DNA from: Candidatus Magasanikiibacteriota bacterium
Lineage (GTDB): Bacteria > Patescibacteriota > Patescibacteriia > Magasanikbacterales > 2-02-FULL-50-9b
Assembly: GCA_026396555.1 (NCBI GenBank)
Contig: JAPLWO010000064.1
Span: forward strand, 1 to 32,031
DNA: 32,031 bases
Direction: 5' to 3'
Part shown: in pieces, positions 9,712 to 15,916 of the stretch
How positions within the stretch are numbered: the stretch's first letter is position 1
How the letters are laid out: every line of letters starts with the position of its first letter
Program-made: the position numbers and the translations under genes
Notes under the pieces: model-generated
The model's input: the letters and a program-made list of their open reading frames with translations, nothing else
What the model was told of the DNA's origin: nothing
Database searches by the model: none

Positions 9712-9926
9712 GCGCAACTGCTCCTCAGTTTTTTGTTCAGGTTGTATTGTTGGTTCACCAATTCGTTGTTCATGTCACATAGTAATAGTTTATACAGCTT
9801 GATAGTTAAAATCACGCGCTTCTCCACGAGCTCGATTAATCGTCCGGTTAATTCATTTTTTGTTCCGGTCGTTGCACCTGAAAGTCCGAATAGTGAAAGA
9901 ATATTTTGTTGAAGGAGCTGTGTCAT
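9708..9926 (-). CDS. Small helical protein (72 aa), DUF5663-like
   Basis: The protein begins MTQLLQQNILSLFGLSGATT and continues with LIELVEKRVILTIKLYKLL. The pattern L-x-x-L-[FL]-GL, a short linker, then a helix xLIELVxKRVxLxI resembles small CPR proteins grouped as DUF5663 as I remember them, but I could not check. It starts four bases after the stop of the membrane-protein gene and overlaps the giant gene by ATGA, which supports real translation despite its size. No catalytic residues are evident. A coupling or adaptor role would fit its position, without direct evidence. Confidence 0.6.
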   Translation of the reverse strand: MTQLLQQNILSLFGLSGATTGTKNELTGRLIELVEKRVILTIKLYKLLLCDMNNELVNQQYNLNKKLRSSCA

Positions 9927-9930
9927 AGAT

Positions 9931-10371
9931 TTAAAACATCAAAGTCATGATAAGACTTGAAATAATCAACTTCACGAGCCATCCGAAAATCTGTGCGCGT
10001 GTGACCTGTCGTGGATATTTCAAAAATAATTGTTGTGTTGCGTATACAGGAACGGGACCAATCAGCCACAATGTTACGCCGAGTACAATTCCGCGTGTTA
10101 CCGAATTTTCAAACACAATTCCCGGGCGCATCACTAAATAAAAAATCAAAAACGAAATACAGTATCCGAGTGTAATGAACAGTGATGTGCGGACGACGCG
10201 TTTTTGTGTTGCAACCGCATCATTACTTTCCATGGGTCGCCAAATTTCAGGCGCAAGCGCATAAAATTTTTGTACCCATTTCGCACCGCTGAAAAACCAG
10301 TCAACAAGCAACGAACTTGCGAACATGAGTAGCAGAGAACCTATGAAACGGACGAGTAATAATGTCCACAT
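9931..10371 (-). CDS. Small integral membrane protein (146 aa), first gene of five-gene operon
   Basis: Four hydrophobic segments are visible at about residues 4-25, 64-85, 92-112 and 129-146, with positive residues between them (KWVQK, TQKRVVR, KYPRQVTR), consistent with a four-helix inner-membrane protein. I recognise no family. It leads the operon with the 72-, 1220-, 153- and 688-residue proteins. An extended -10 element (TGTGCTATAAT) ends only about 11 bases before the ATG and no Shine-Dalgarno is present, so the mRNA is probably leaderless or nearly so. It is divergent from tsaE. Confidence 0.75.
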   Translation of the reverse strand: MWTLLLVRFIGSLLLMFASSLLVDWFFSGAKWVQKFYALAPEIWRPMESNDAVATQKRVVRTSLFITLGYCISFLIFYLVMRPGIVFENSVTRGIVLGVTLWLIGPVPVYATQQLFLKYPRQVTRAQIFGWLVKLIISSLIMTLMF

Positions 10372-10382
10372 AAGACGAAATA

Positions 10383-10392
10383 ATTATAGCAC
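10383..10392 (-). promoter_or_regulatory. Extended -10 promoter of five-gene operon
   Basis: The reverse strand reads GTGCTATAAT: a perfect TATAAT preceded by TGn. No good -35 box lies 16-18 bases upstream. Predicted transcription starts about five bases before the ATG at 10371. Confidence 0.7.
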
Positions 10393-10406
10393 AAGTTTTG
10401 TCTGCA

Positions 10407-10415
10407 TGATAGAAT
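10407..10415 (+). promoter_or_regulatory. Extended -10 promoter of tsaE
   Basis: TGATAGAAT is an extended -10. It would start transcription near 10421-10422, exactly where the long inverted-repeat leader begins. The -35 is weak. Together with the element at 10383-10392 it makes a divergent promoter pair about 20 bases apart. Confidence 0.5.
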
Positions 10416-10423
10416 GAGAAACG

Positions 10424-10540
10424 ACACCCGCGGTGCGATAACATAGTGGAATATTTGTACACACTCCTCTCGCTCGAGAGGACAGCAACTCGCTTCGGAA
10501 TGCGCACAAATATTCCAGTACCTCACCAAAACGCGGGTGT
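10424..10540 (+). ncRNA. Structured 5' leader or small RNA before tsaE
   Basis: Nested perfect stems: ACACCCGCG (10424-10432) pairs with CGCGGGTGT (10532-10540); TGGAATATTTGT (10447-10458) pairs with ACAAATATTCCA (10506-10517); inside is the hairpin CCTCTC/GAGAGG (10466-10471 / 10476-10481). Nothing here looks protein-coding. It begins two or three bases after the start predicted from the tsaE -10 and ends 16 bases before the tsaE ATG. A cis-regulatory leader is the simplest reading; an independent RNA is possible. It lacks the SRP RNA core and RNase P motifs, and I do not recognise the class. Confidence 0.5.
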
Positions 10541-10556
10541 TGGTCACCAAACTTTT

Positions 10557-10991
10557 ATGCAAACAAAAATAGAACTGAAATCAATAGAAGATACGGAGAA
10601 GTTGGCAAACAAAATCGCGAGCGAAATTTTTGGTGGACAGATTTTGGCGCTCGAAGGTCCGGTGGGCGCGGGTAAAACAACTTTTGTAAAAGCACTCGCA
10701 AAAGAATTGGGTATTACTGAGACCGTTGTCTCGCCGACATATACCCTACTTCAACCTTACGAATTACCGAATTCTGTTAACGGCGTGAATACACTTATCC
10801 ACATTGATGCATATCGCCTCGAATCCGCAGAAGATTTGCGCGCGATTGGTGTCGAAGATTTTTTAAATGATTTTTCTGCGCTCGTCATCATCGAATGGCC
10901 AGAAAATTGTGCAGAAATTTTTGAAAATCGAAAAGTAACTTTTTTAAAATTCGAAATCATCGGCGAAAAAAGAACAGCCACGATCCAATAA
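10557..10991 (+). CDS. tsaE: tRNA N6-threonylcarbamoyladenosine ATPase TsaE
   Basis: TsaE is the ATPase that works with TsaB and TsaD to make t6A37 in ANN-decoding tRNAs. Visible motifs are the P-loop GPVGAGKTTFV (residues 34-44), SPTYTLLQPYE (59-69), HIDAYRL (82-88) and VIIEWPENC (110-118). I start it at ATG 10557 (144 residues): the open frame extends upstream to 10446, but that part lies in the folded leader and is foreign to the family, whose usual length is about 150. No Shine-Dalgarno is visible. The gene stands alone between a divergent operon and convergent typA. Confidence 0.93.
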   Translation: MQTKIELKSIEDTEKLANKIASEIFGGQILALEGPVGAGKTTFVKALAKELGITETVVSPTYTLLQPYELPNSVNGVNTLIHIDAYRLESAEDLRAIGVEDFLNDFSALVIIEWPENCAEIFENRKVTFLKFEIIGEKRTATIQ

Positions 10992-11124
10992 ATCCAACAA
11001 CGGCGAAAGAGACTGCGCACAAGTATTCGTGTGCAACTTTACGTTGCACATAACGAATACGCGGAGGAACAAGTAGGGCCTGGCTTGCGCCAGGCCCTAC
11101 GGTCTCTTGAGTCGTTATTGGATT
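10991..11124 (+). repeat. Multi-branched palindromic junction between tsaE and typA
   Basis: AATCCAACAACG (10991-11002) pairs with CGTTATTGGATT (11113-11124) with one mismatch; AAGAGAC (11007-11013) with GTCTCTT (11102-11108); GTATTCG (11023-11029) with CGAATAC (11054-11060), enclosing TGTGCAAC/GTTGCACA (11030-11037 / 11043-11050); and a perfect 12-bp hairpin GTAGGGCCTGGC (11073-11084) with its complement (11089-11100). It lies between convergent genes, so it could stop transcription from both sides, but there is no proper T tract. The last hairpin with its GTAGGG...CCCTAC ends resembles dispersed palindromic repeats of other bacteria. Confidence 0.6.
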
Positions 11125-11130
11125 GAATTT

Positions 11131-12933
11131 TTATCGTCCGTTTTTCTTTCGGTCATTCGGGCTGAGCCACTGTTTTCTTACGCGAATAAATCCTGGAGTA
11201 ATTTCTACCCATTCGTCATCTCCGATATATTCAATCGCCTGTTCCAAGTTCATTGGTTTTGGTGGCGCGATTTGTGCAGCCTGATCAGCACCTGAAGAAC
11301 GCATGTTAGACAATTTCTTTTCTTTACAAACGTTTACTTCCAGATCTTCATCCTTTGCATTCTGACCAACTACCATGCCCTGATACACTTCAACAGCCGC
11401 GCCCACAAACAATGTGCCGCGTTCCTGTGCTGATTCAAGCGCGTATGTGGTTGTCACACCTGTTTCGTATGCAATCAAAGATCCATGTGAATTTGTCGTC
11501 AAGTTGTTCACCCATGGTACGAATCCATTAAACAGTGAGTTCAAAATACCGGTACCTTTCGTGTCAGTCAAAAATTCATTACGGTATCCAATCAAACCAC
11601 GTGTTGGAATCACGAAGTGCAAATGAGCCTGACCTTCGCGCACGCCATAATTTTTCATTTCACCGCGGCGTTTACCCAACTTTTCGATGACAGAACCTGC
11701 ATATTCTTCAGGAACTTCAACGAACACATCTTCTGCCGGTTCCATTTCAACACCATTTTCAGTGTGTGTAACCACCTGAGGACGCGTAACACAAAGTTCG
11801 TGGCCTTCGCGGCGCATCTTTTCAATCAAAATTGCCAAGTGCAATTCACCACGACCTGACACAACGAATGCATCTGCAGCTTCTGTGTCTTCGACGCGCA
11901 AAGCAACGTCAGTTTCGAGCTCTTTCTGTAAACGTTCGCGAAGCAAGCGTGAAGTATTTTTTGTGTTTCCTTCCTTGCCGTTAAACGGTGAATCATTCAC
12001 GCGGAACGTCATCTTAACCGTAGGCTGTTCGATTTCTAAAAGTGCGAGCTGCACTGGATTTGTTGGATCTGCGAGTGTATCACCGATTGAAACGTCTGCA
12101 ACACCTGCAACAGCAATGATATCACCTGCTTGTGCGCTTTCGATTTCAACTTTTTCCAAACCTTCAAACGCCATGAGCGCCGTAACTTTCTGCTTGGTCT
12201 GCACGCCTTCACGGTTAAAGTGCACGATCGTGTCACCTTTTTTAATGCGGCCGTTGAAAATACGACCAATACCGAGTTTGCCTTTATAGTTATCCATCTG
12301 CAATGTAACAACCAACATCTGGAGTGGCGCTTCTGGATCTCCTGCTGGAGGTGGAATTTCTTTGATCACGCAATCAAAAATTGGAGTGATGTCAGTCATT
12401 GATTCCAAATCTGCGGTGTAGCCTGCCTTGCCCGCGATTGCTGATGCGTAAATAACTGGAAAATCGAGTTGGCGATCAGTTGCACCCAAATCACTAAACA
12501 AATCAAATGTTGTGTCGAGCACAAATACTGGGCGCGCATCTTTCTTATCAATTTTGTTAATAACCACGATAACTTTGTGGCCGAGCTCGAGCGCTTTCTT
12601 CAACACAAATTTTGTCTGTGGCATCGGTCCTTCTTTTGCATCAACCAAAAGCAATACACCGTCAGCCATTTTTAACACACGTTCAACCTCACCACCGAAA
12701 TCAGCGTGGCCTGGAGTATCGATAATATTAATTTTTGTGTCACCGTAGTGAACAGACGCATTTTTTGAAAAAATGGTAATACCGCGTTCGCGTTCCAAAT
12801 CATTGTTATCCATCACACGCTCTGCAGGGCGTTCGTTACCAATTTTGGTATGAGTAAGTTTCAGCAAAGAATCCACGAGTGTGGTTTTGCCGTGGTCAAC
12901 GTGGGCGATAATTGCGATGTTGCGGATATCCAT
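11131..12933 (-). CDS. typA: Ribosome-associated GTPase TypA/BipA
   Basis: TypA is a translational GTPase related to EF-G that acts on the ribosome in stress and subunit assembly. At 600 residues it has the usual length. G motifs: G1 AHVDHGKTTL (10-19), G2 RERGITI, G3 DTPGHADFGGEVERVL, G4 NKID. The later domains carry the family stretches GRGELHLAILIEKMRREG, RRGEMKNYGVREGQAHLHF and PTRGLIGYRNEFLTDTKGTG. The start at 12933 gives the canonical MDIRNIAIIAHVDHG. It has its own TTGATT-N17-TACACT promoter and is a single-gene unit. Confidence 0.97.
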   Translation of the reverse strand: MDIRNIAIIAHVDHGKTTLVDSLLKLTHTKIGNERPAERVMDNNDLERERGITIFSKNASVHYGDTKINIIDTPGHADFGGEVERVLKMADGVLLLVDAKEGPMPQTKFVLKKALELGHKVIVVINKIDKKDARPVFVLDTTFDLFSDLGATDRQLDFPVIYASAIAGKAGYTADLESMTDITPIFDCVIKEIPPPAGDPEAPLQMLVVTLQMDNYKGKLGIGRIFNGRIKKGDTIVHFNREGVQTKQKVTALMAFEGLEKVEIESAQAGDIIAVAGVADVSIGDTLADPTNPVQLALLEIEQPTVKMTFRVNDSPFNGKEGNTKNTSRLLRERLQKELETDVALRVEDTEAADAFVVSGRGELHLAILIEKMRREGHELCVTRPQVVTHTENGVEMEPAEDVFVEVPEEYAGSVIEKLGKRRGEMKNYGVREGQAHLHFVIPTRGLIGYRNEFLTDTKGTGILNSLFNGFVPWVNNLTTNSHGSLIAYETGVTTTYALESAQERGTLFVGAAVEVYQGMVVGQNAKDEDLEVNVCKEKKLSNMRSSGADQAAQIAPPKPMNLEQAIEYIGDDEWVEITPGFIRVRKQWLSPNDRKKNGR

Positions 12934-12966
12934 AGATGCGATTTTAAACGGTTTTCAGATTGCAGA

Positions 12967-12995
12967 AGTGTAGCAGATATATCTAAATTAATCAA
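12967..12995 (-). promoter_or_regulatory. Promoter of typA
   Basis: On the reverse strand TTGATT (12995-12990), a 17-base spacer and TACACT (12972-12967), about 33 bases before the ATG. Confidence 0.7.
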
Positions 12996-13014
12996 GTTTT
13001 GGGCCCAGCCACCG

Positions 13015-13059
13015 ATAAAAAATGAGCGCAGAACCCTCCGTTTGGGAGAATTCCGCGCT
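13015..13059 (-). terminator. Terminator of the transglutaminase-like gene
   Basis: AGCGC/GCGCT arms (13025-13029 and 13055-13059) enclose a CTCCC/GGGAG stem. On the reverse strand it is followed by ATTTTTTAT. It lies 20 bases past the stop and just upstream of the typA promoter. Confidence 0.8.
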
Positions 13060-13079
13060 GTTGACCTCTTTTTCCTACC

Positions 13080-13910
13080 TTAGATACTGTAAAAATCTCG
13101 TTCGTGTTCGCCCATTTCTGCGATATTCCCAAACCGGTCCTGCGCGGGGTCGATGATGTAAATTTGGCCCCATTCACTCGTAAACCGTACCCACGCATGG
13201 CTCATGCGATAAAACTTGCCGCGCTGGAGTGACACTTTTCCACCCATGTGGCCGTGTTCCTGCAACAACTCGACGAGTACTGCGTACAAACATACTTGGT
13301 GACGACACACGCCTGCACGAGCTCGGATGAACACGTCGAGCGTCAATTTCACGTCGTTCTTTGCGTTGTATTCAGCTACGAGCCGCTCCGCGCGGTGTTT
13401 ATCGAACGGCATTTCGTCTTGCACAAAACGCATGAGCAAAAACAGTTGTTCGCGCTGCATGATTCCGCGATTCATGCGCGCACGATGTTGCCACAAATAT
13501 TCTGCCATGAACCGCAACCGCAGCCACCGAAATTTTCGGTACAACCGCATAATTTCGCCTTCTGGCCGCGGATCAATGACGAGCGCCTCCCGTGGACTGT
13601 GGCCCATGTACACACTATCCGTAACCCGCGTGTCAAAACCAGCGATCCGCCGATCCAGATACACGCCGTAGGGGGCATCTGGGCAGTCGGCACTCGGCGG
13701 CGTATAATGCGGATTGTCGGCCAGACGGTTCATCAACACGCGTGTGTTGCGCATATCGCTTTTGCGCGGCGGATTGAGCATCGGACCGATGAGCGTATCA
13801 AAACTCGCGGTTTCGCGCGTCGCCAGGCCTTTCAGGTCGATAGGCGGCTCGTCAACGCGGGACAAATCAAGAGAAATGTGGTTAGGCTTTGTCGTTGAAT
13901 CAGTTTTCAT
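13080..13910 (-). CDS. Transglutaminase-like cysteine-protease-fold protein (276 aa)
   Basis: The C-terminal third matches the transglutaminase-like core: Cys202 in RARAGVCRHQVCLYAVLVELL, His238 in RMSHAWVRF and Asp254 in YIIDPAQDRFGN make a plausible Cys-His-Asp triad with the usual spacing and hydrophobic helix after the Cys. Such domains act as proteases, peptidases or transamidases; the substrate is unknown. The N-terminal 120 residues are unrecognised and rich in Asp and Pro. I start at ATG 13910 because GGAGG sits five bases upstream and the promoter overlaps the longer reading. No signal peptide or membrane segment. It is a single-gene unit with its own promoter and terminator, and visibly more GC-rich than the operon genes around it. 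Confidence 0.82.
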   Translation of the reverse strand: MKTDSTTKPNHISLDLSRVDEPPIDLKGLATRETASFDTLIGPMLNPPRKSDMRNTRVLMNRLADNPHYTPPSADCPDAPYGVYLDRRIAGFDTRVTDSVYMGHSPREALVIDPRPEGEIMRLYRKFRWLRLRFMAEYLWQHRARMNRGIMQREQLFLLMRFVQDEMPFDKHRAERLVAEYNAKNDVKLTLDVFIRARAGVCRHQVCLYAVLVELLQEHGHMGGKVSLQRGKFYRMSHAWVRFTSEWGQIYIIDPAQDRFGNIAEMGEHERDFYSI

Positions 13911-13926
13911 GAACACCTCCGAAAAA

Positions 13927-13955
13927 ACAGTAGCTGATTTTTTGTTTCGTGTCAA
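13927..13955 (-). promoter_or_regulatory. Promoter of the transglutaminase-like gene
   Basis: On the reverse strand TTGACA (13955-13950), a 17-base spacer and TACTGT (13932-13927), 16 bases before the ATG, with CGGAGG between. Confidence 0.85.
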
Positions 13956-13978
13956 TGAAGTAAAGGTTTTTCCAGACC

Positions 13979-14007
13979 TTGAAAAAAAGTTTATAAATTG
14001 CTAGAAT
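13979..14007 (+). promoter_or_regulatory. Promoter of tRNA-Glu
   Basis: TTGAAA (13979-13984), a 17-base spacer and TAGAAT (14002-14007), with TGC just before the -10. The start would fall near 14014, leaving a leader of about 87 bases before the tRNA. Confidence 0.75.
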
Positions 14008-14015
14008 GTTTTTGC

Positions 14016-14107
14016 TTAGCGCCAGCTATTTGCTTTGCAAATAGTGTCGCCTGCGTTCGGAGTAAAGCTGGACGCACGCGCCCGCTTTAACTCCTCACTT
14101 GGCGCTA
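14016..14107 (+). other. Folded leader of tRNA-Glu, able to pair with the acceptor strand
   Basis: Contains the perfect hairpin CTATTTGC/GCAAATAG, a GGAGTAAAGC/GCTTTAACTCC pair with one bulge, and AGCGCCA, which is complementary to TGGCGCT overlapping the tRNA 5' end (14099-14105). It is presumably removed by RNase P, or it may act as a folding competitor. No coding potential. Confidence 0.45.
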
Positions 14108-14172
14108 TCGTCTATCGGTTAGGACATTAGATTCTCAATCTAAGAAGACGGGTTCGACTCCCGTTAGCGCTA
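14101..14172 (+). tRNA. tRNA-Glu (CTC)
   Basis: Cloverleaf: acceptor GGCGCTA/TAGCGCT with a G1-U72 wobble, D arm GTC...GAC, anticodon stem TTAGA/TCTAA around loop TTCTCAA (anticodon CTC, reads GAG), T arm ACGGG/CCCGT with normal TTCGACT. CCA is not encoded. Confidence 0.95.
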
Positions 14173-14210
14173 TAAAAATAATCCACTCTTCATGAGTGGA
14201 TTATTTTTAT
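14173..14210 (+). terminator. Terminator of tRNA-Glu
   Basis: A 16-17 bp perfect hairpin with arms ending in CCACTC/GAGTGG around loop TTCAT, followed by TTATTTTTATT. It starts right at the end of the tRNA. Confidence 0.9.
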
Positions 14211-14271
14211 TCTGGCACAGTGAGCCGAGCGGGTTTGTGCGCGACCGAATACATGCAGGTCGCATCGCAGA

Positions 14272-14300
14272 TTGACAATTTAGACGTTCGATGGTACCGT
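14272..14300 (+). promoter_or_regulatory. Promoter of the 238-residue gene
   Basis: TTGACA (14272-14277), a 17-base spacer and TACCGT (14295-14300). The GTG start lies 40 bases downstream with AGGGAG before it. Confidence 0.75.
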
Positions 14301-14340
14301 GCAACCAGAGCTCGATCGACAGAGCCCATAGGGAGTCCCC

Positions 14341-15057
14341 GTGTACAAACCGACATTAGTCATGAAGTTTCTGCAAGCGACCCCGGGAATTCCGGTTCCA
14401 CGCATTCGATGGTTTCTTGATGATGTACCACTTGGACCGCCCACGTACTCAATGCAACGCGCGCTTTCCGCTTTGGATGCAATGCCAGCGCCCATGCGCG
14501 AAGCACTAGGCATTACACAAAGTGTTATTGAGAACTACGCCGTGCAAGTCAAAGACCTAGCCACACAACATGGTTTGCCACCTAATCGTACAGAGGACGA
14601 TTTACGAAGCTTGAATATCGCAGCAATTTCAAACCTGGCTCGAGCGAAGCATCCAGGGAAGCACGTCAACAATCTCTACATCATGCTTGAGATGCACTAT
14701 GCGGCCTCCGACATTCCGGTCGTTATGTCCTGGTGCGGAAAAAGTTGTTGCCCATCAAATCCAACACCTGGGATTCCGTGTGTTCAGTTTGGAACGGTCC
14801 GCGATGGACTACTGAGTCTCGTCGGGCCACCACTCGCATCAACACGACTCTTCTACTTCATCATCGAACAGTCCGAACTGCACCCGGTGGAGCTCAATCA
14901 ATTTCGACTGCCTGAAACCGCGCGTCGGACGATCGAGGCGTCACTTACACCTGACATCGGCATTGCGTTTGAGAATCCGACCTATGACCTGCACGCGCTG
15001 AGGATCATTGAAAAGATGACGCACGTACAACTTGCAGAACTCTACTTCGCGACTTGA
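14341..15057 (+). CDS. Unknown autonomous protein (238 aa)
   Basis: I recognise no family. The start is GTG 14341, supported by AGGGAG six bases upstream; ATG 14362 is an alternative. The N-terminus is Pro-rich (TPGIPVPRIRWFLDDVPLGPP). A helical middle follows (residues 40-115), then a segment with three closely spaced Cys (MSWCGKSCCPSNPTPGIPC) that could bind metal or form disulfides, and a C-terminal part with alternating hydrophobic residues. There is no signal peptide or membrane helix. It is a single-gene unit with a consensus promoter and a strong terminator, like the transglutaminase-like gene and the 267-residue gene, and its codon use looks more GC-rich than the surrounding operons. 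Confidence 0.75.
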   Translation: MYKPTLVMKFLQATPGIPVPRIRWFLDDVPLGPPTYSMQRALSALDAMPAPMREALGITQSVIENYAVQVKDLATQHGLPPNRTEDDLRSLNIAAISNLARAKHPGKHVNNLYIMLEMHYAASDIPVVMSWCGKSCCPSNPTPGIPCVQFGTVRDGLLSLVGPPLASTRLFYFIIEQSELHPVELNQFRLPETARRTIEASLTPDIGIAFENPTYDLHALRIIEKMTHVQLAELYFAT

Positions 15058-15076
15058 GCAAGTGACTTTTCATCTG

Positions 15077-15116
15077 CCCGCTTGGACTTCCGTAACGGAG
15101 TTCAGGCGGGTTTTTT
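15077..15116 (+). terminator. Terminator of the 238-residue gene
   Basis: CCCGC (15077-15081) pairs with GCGGG (15106-15110) with a further inner stem ACTTCCGT/ACGGAGT, then six T. It is only 11 bases from the convergent gene. Confidence 0.9.
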
Positions 15117-15127
15117 AAAACCAAAAA

Positions 15128-15913
15128 TTAAAATTCTAAAATCATCGGCAAATGATCTGAGATCGGCGCATCTGGTACTTCAAATTTTTTTACAGAGATT
15201 CCTGGCGACACAAATGTAAAGTCAGCATACTCCTGACGAAATACAAATTCAGGATGTAATTCTTTACATAAAGTTCCACGCGTCGATACAATTTTAAAAT
15301 CTTTTACCAAATCTTTATATCCCGCACGCTCAAACATTTTTACACTTTCGGTTTCAGGTAATAAATTAAAATCACCACAAATTATTTTTTCTCCCGACTG
15401 ATGGGCAAAGAAATCTAAAATTTTCTGGGACTGTGCAATTCTCTCCGGCGTATCAAATTTGTCACCAGGAAATGGCATGCCGTGCATGTTACAAATCATG
15501 AGTGGTGCGCCGTCAATCACGAGCTGCGTATACAAAAAACTATTTGGCTTAGATAAATTATCCTGCACTTCATAATCATTCGGCGAGCCCCATACAAAAA
15601 CGTCCCCCATTTTTTCAACCGAAAAACCTTTTTTTACAAACATTGCTTTTCCAAATGCAATTCGATCACTCACGTTGTGACATTCAAATAATTGCGTTCG
15701 TGTTGGTTTAAAAAATACGTTAAATTCAGGCAAAACCGCAGTTAATTCTTCCAATAAATTCGATCGCCACCCGCGTTCATTTTCAATCCCGTGGCGTCCA
15801 TCTAAAATTTCCTGAAAACAGAAAATATCAGTGGTCGCAGCTTCGCGCTGCACCCATTCCATGAGAGGTTCAAAAACTCTTCCACCAAACGTATTTAATG
15901 AAATCAATTTCAT
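15128..15913 (-). CDS. Endonuclease/exonuclease/phosphatase (EEP) family hydrolase
   Basis: A 261-residue metal-dependent phosphoesterase of the DNase I-like fold. Motifs in order: MKLISLNTFGG (1-11), the catalytic Glu35 in FCFQEILDG, MICNMHGMPF, IICGDFNLLPETESV (Asp and Asn metal/phosphate ligands) and the terminal SDHLPMI with Asp and His. The substrate cannot be predicted; family members cleave DNA, RNA, lipids or small phosphates. No signal peptide. It starts three bases after the murF-like stop and ends that operon. Confidence 0.88.
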   Translation of the reverse strand: MKLISLNTFGGRVFEPLMEWVQREAATTDIFCFQEILDGRHGIENERGWRSNLLEELTAVLPEFNVFFKPTRTQLFECHNVSDRIAFGKAMFVKKGFSVEKMGDVFVWGSPNDYEVQDNLSKPNSFLYTQLVIDGAPLMICNMHGMPFPGDKFDTPERIAQSQKILDFFAHQSGEKIICGDFNLLPETESVKMFERAGYKDLVKDFKIVSTRGTLCKELHPEFVFRQEYADFTFVSPGISVKKFEVPDAPISDHLPMILEF

Positions 15914-15916
15914 ATA

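Noticed and set aside
10424..10540. Small SRP RNA (4.5S) or 6S RNA.
   Set aside because: The conserved SRP GGAA loop with its AGCAG side is absent on both strands; the element is shorter than 6S RNA and lacks its central open bubble.
10446..10556. N-terminal extension of TsaE from ATG 10446.
   Set aside because: The added 37 residues come from the perfectly paired leader and do not belong to the family; ATG 10557 gives the normal length.
10501..11028. Near-identical 15-mers (TGCGCACAAATATTC and TGCGCACAAGTATTC) in the two folded regions around tsaE, and a 13-mer shared with the start of tRNA-Gln.
   Set aside because: In a 32-kb window matches of this length with one mismatch are expected by chance many times over; no longer shared block supports a common repeat family.
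10991..11124. Possible integron attC site, since ATCCAAC fits the 5' half-site pattern.
   Set aside because: The other end reads TTATTGGAT without the GTT needed for recombination, and no cassette array or integrase is present.
13248..13898. A 216-codon open frame antisense to the transglutaminase-like gene.
   Set aside because: It has no ribosome site, its His/Arg/Thr-rich composition is typical of a shadow frame, and the opposite strand holds a convincing triad, promoter and terminator.
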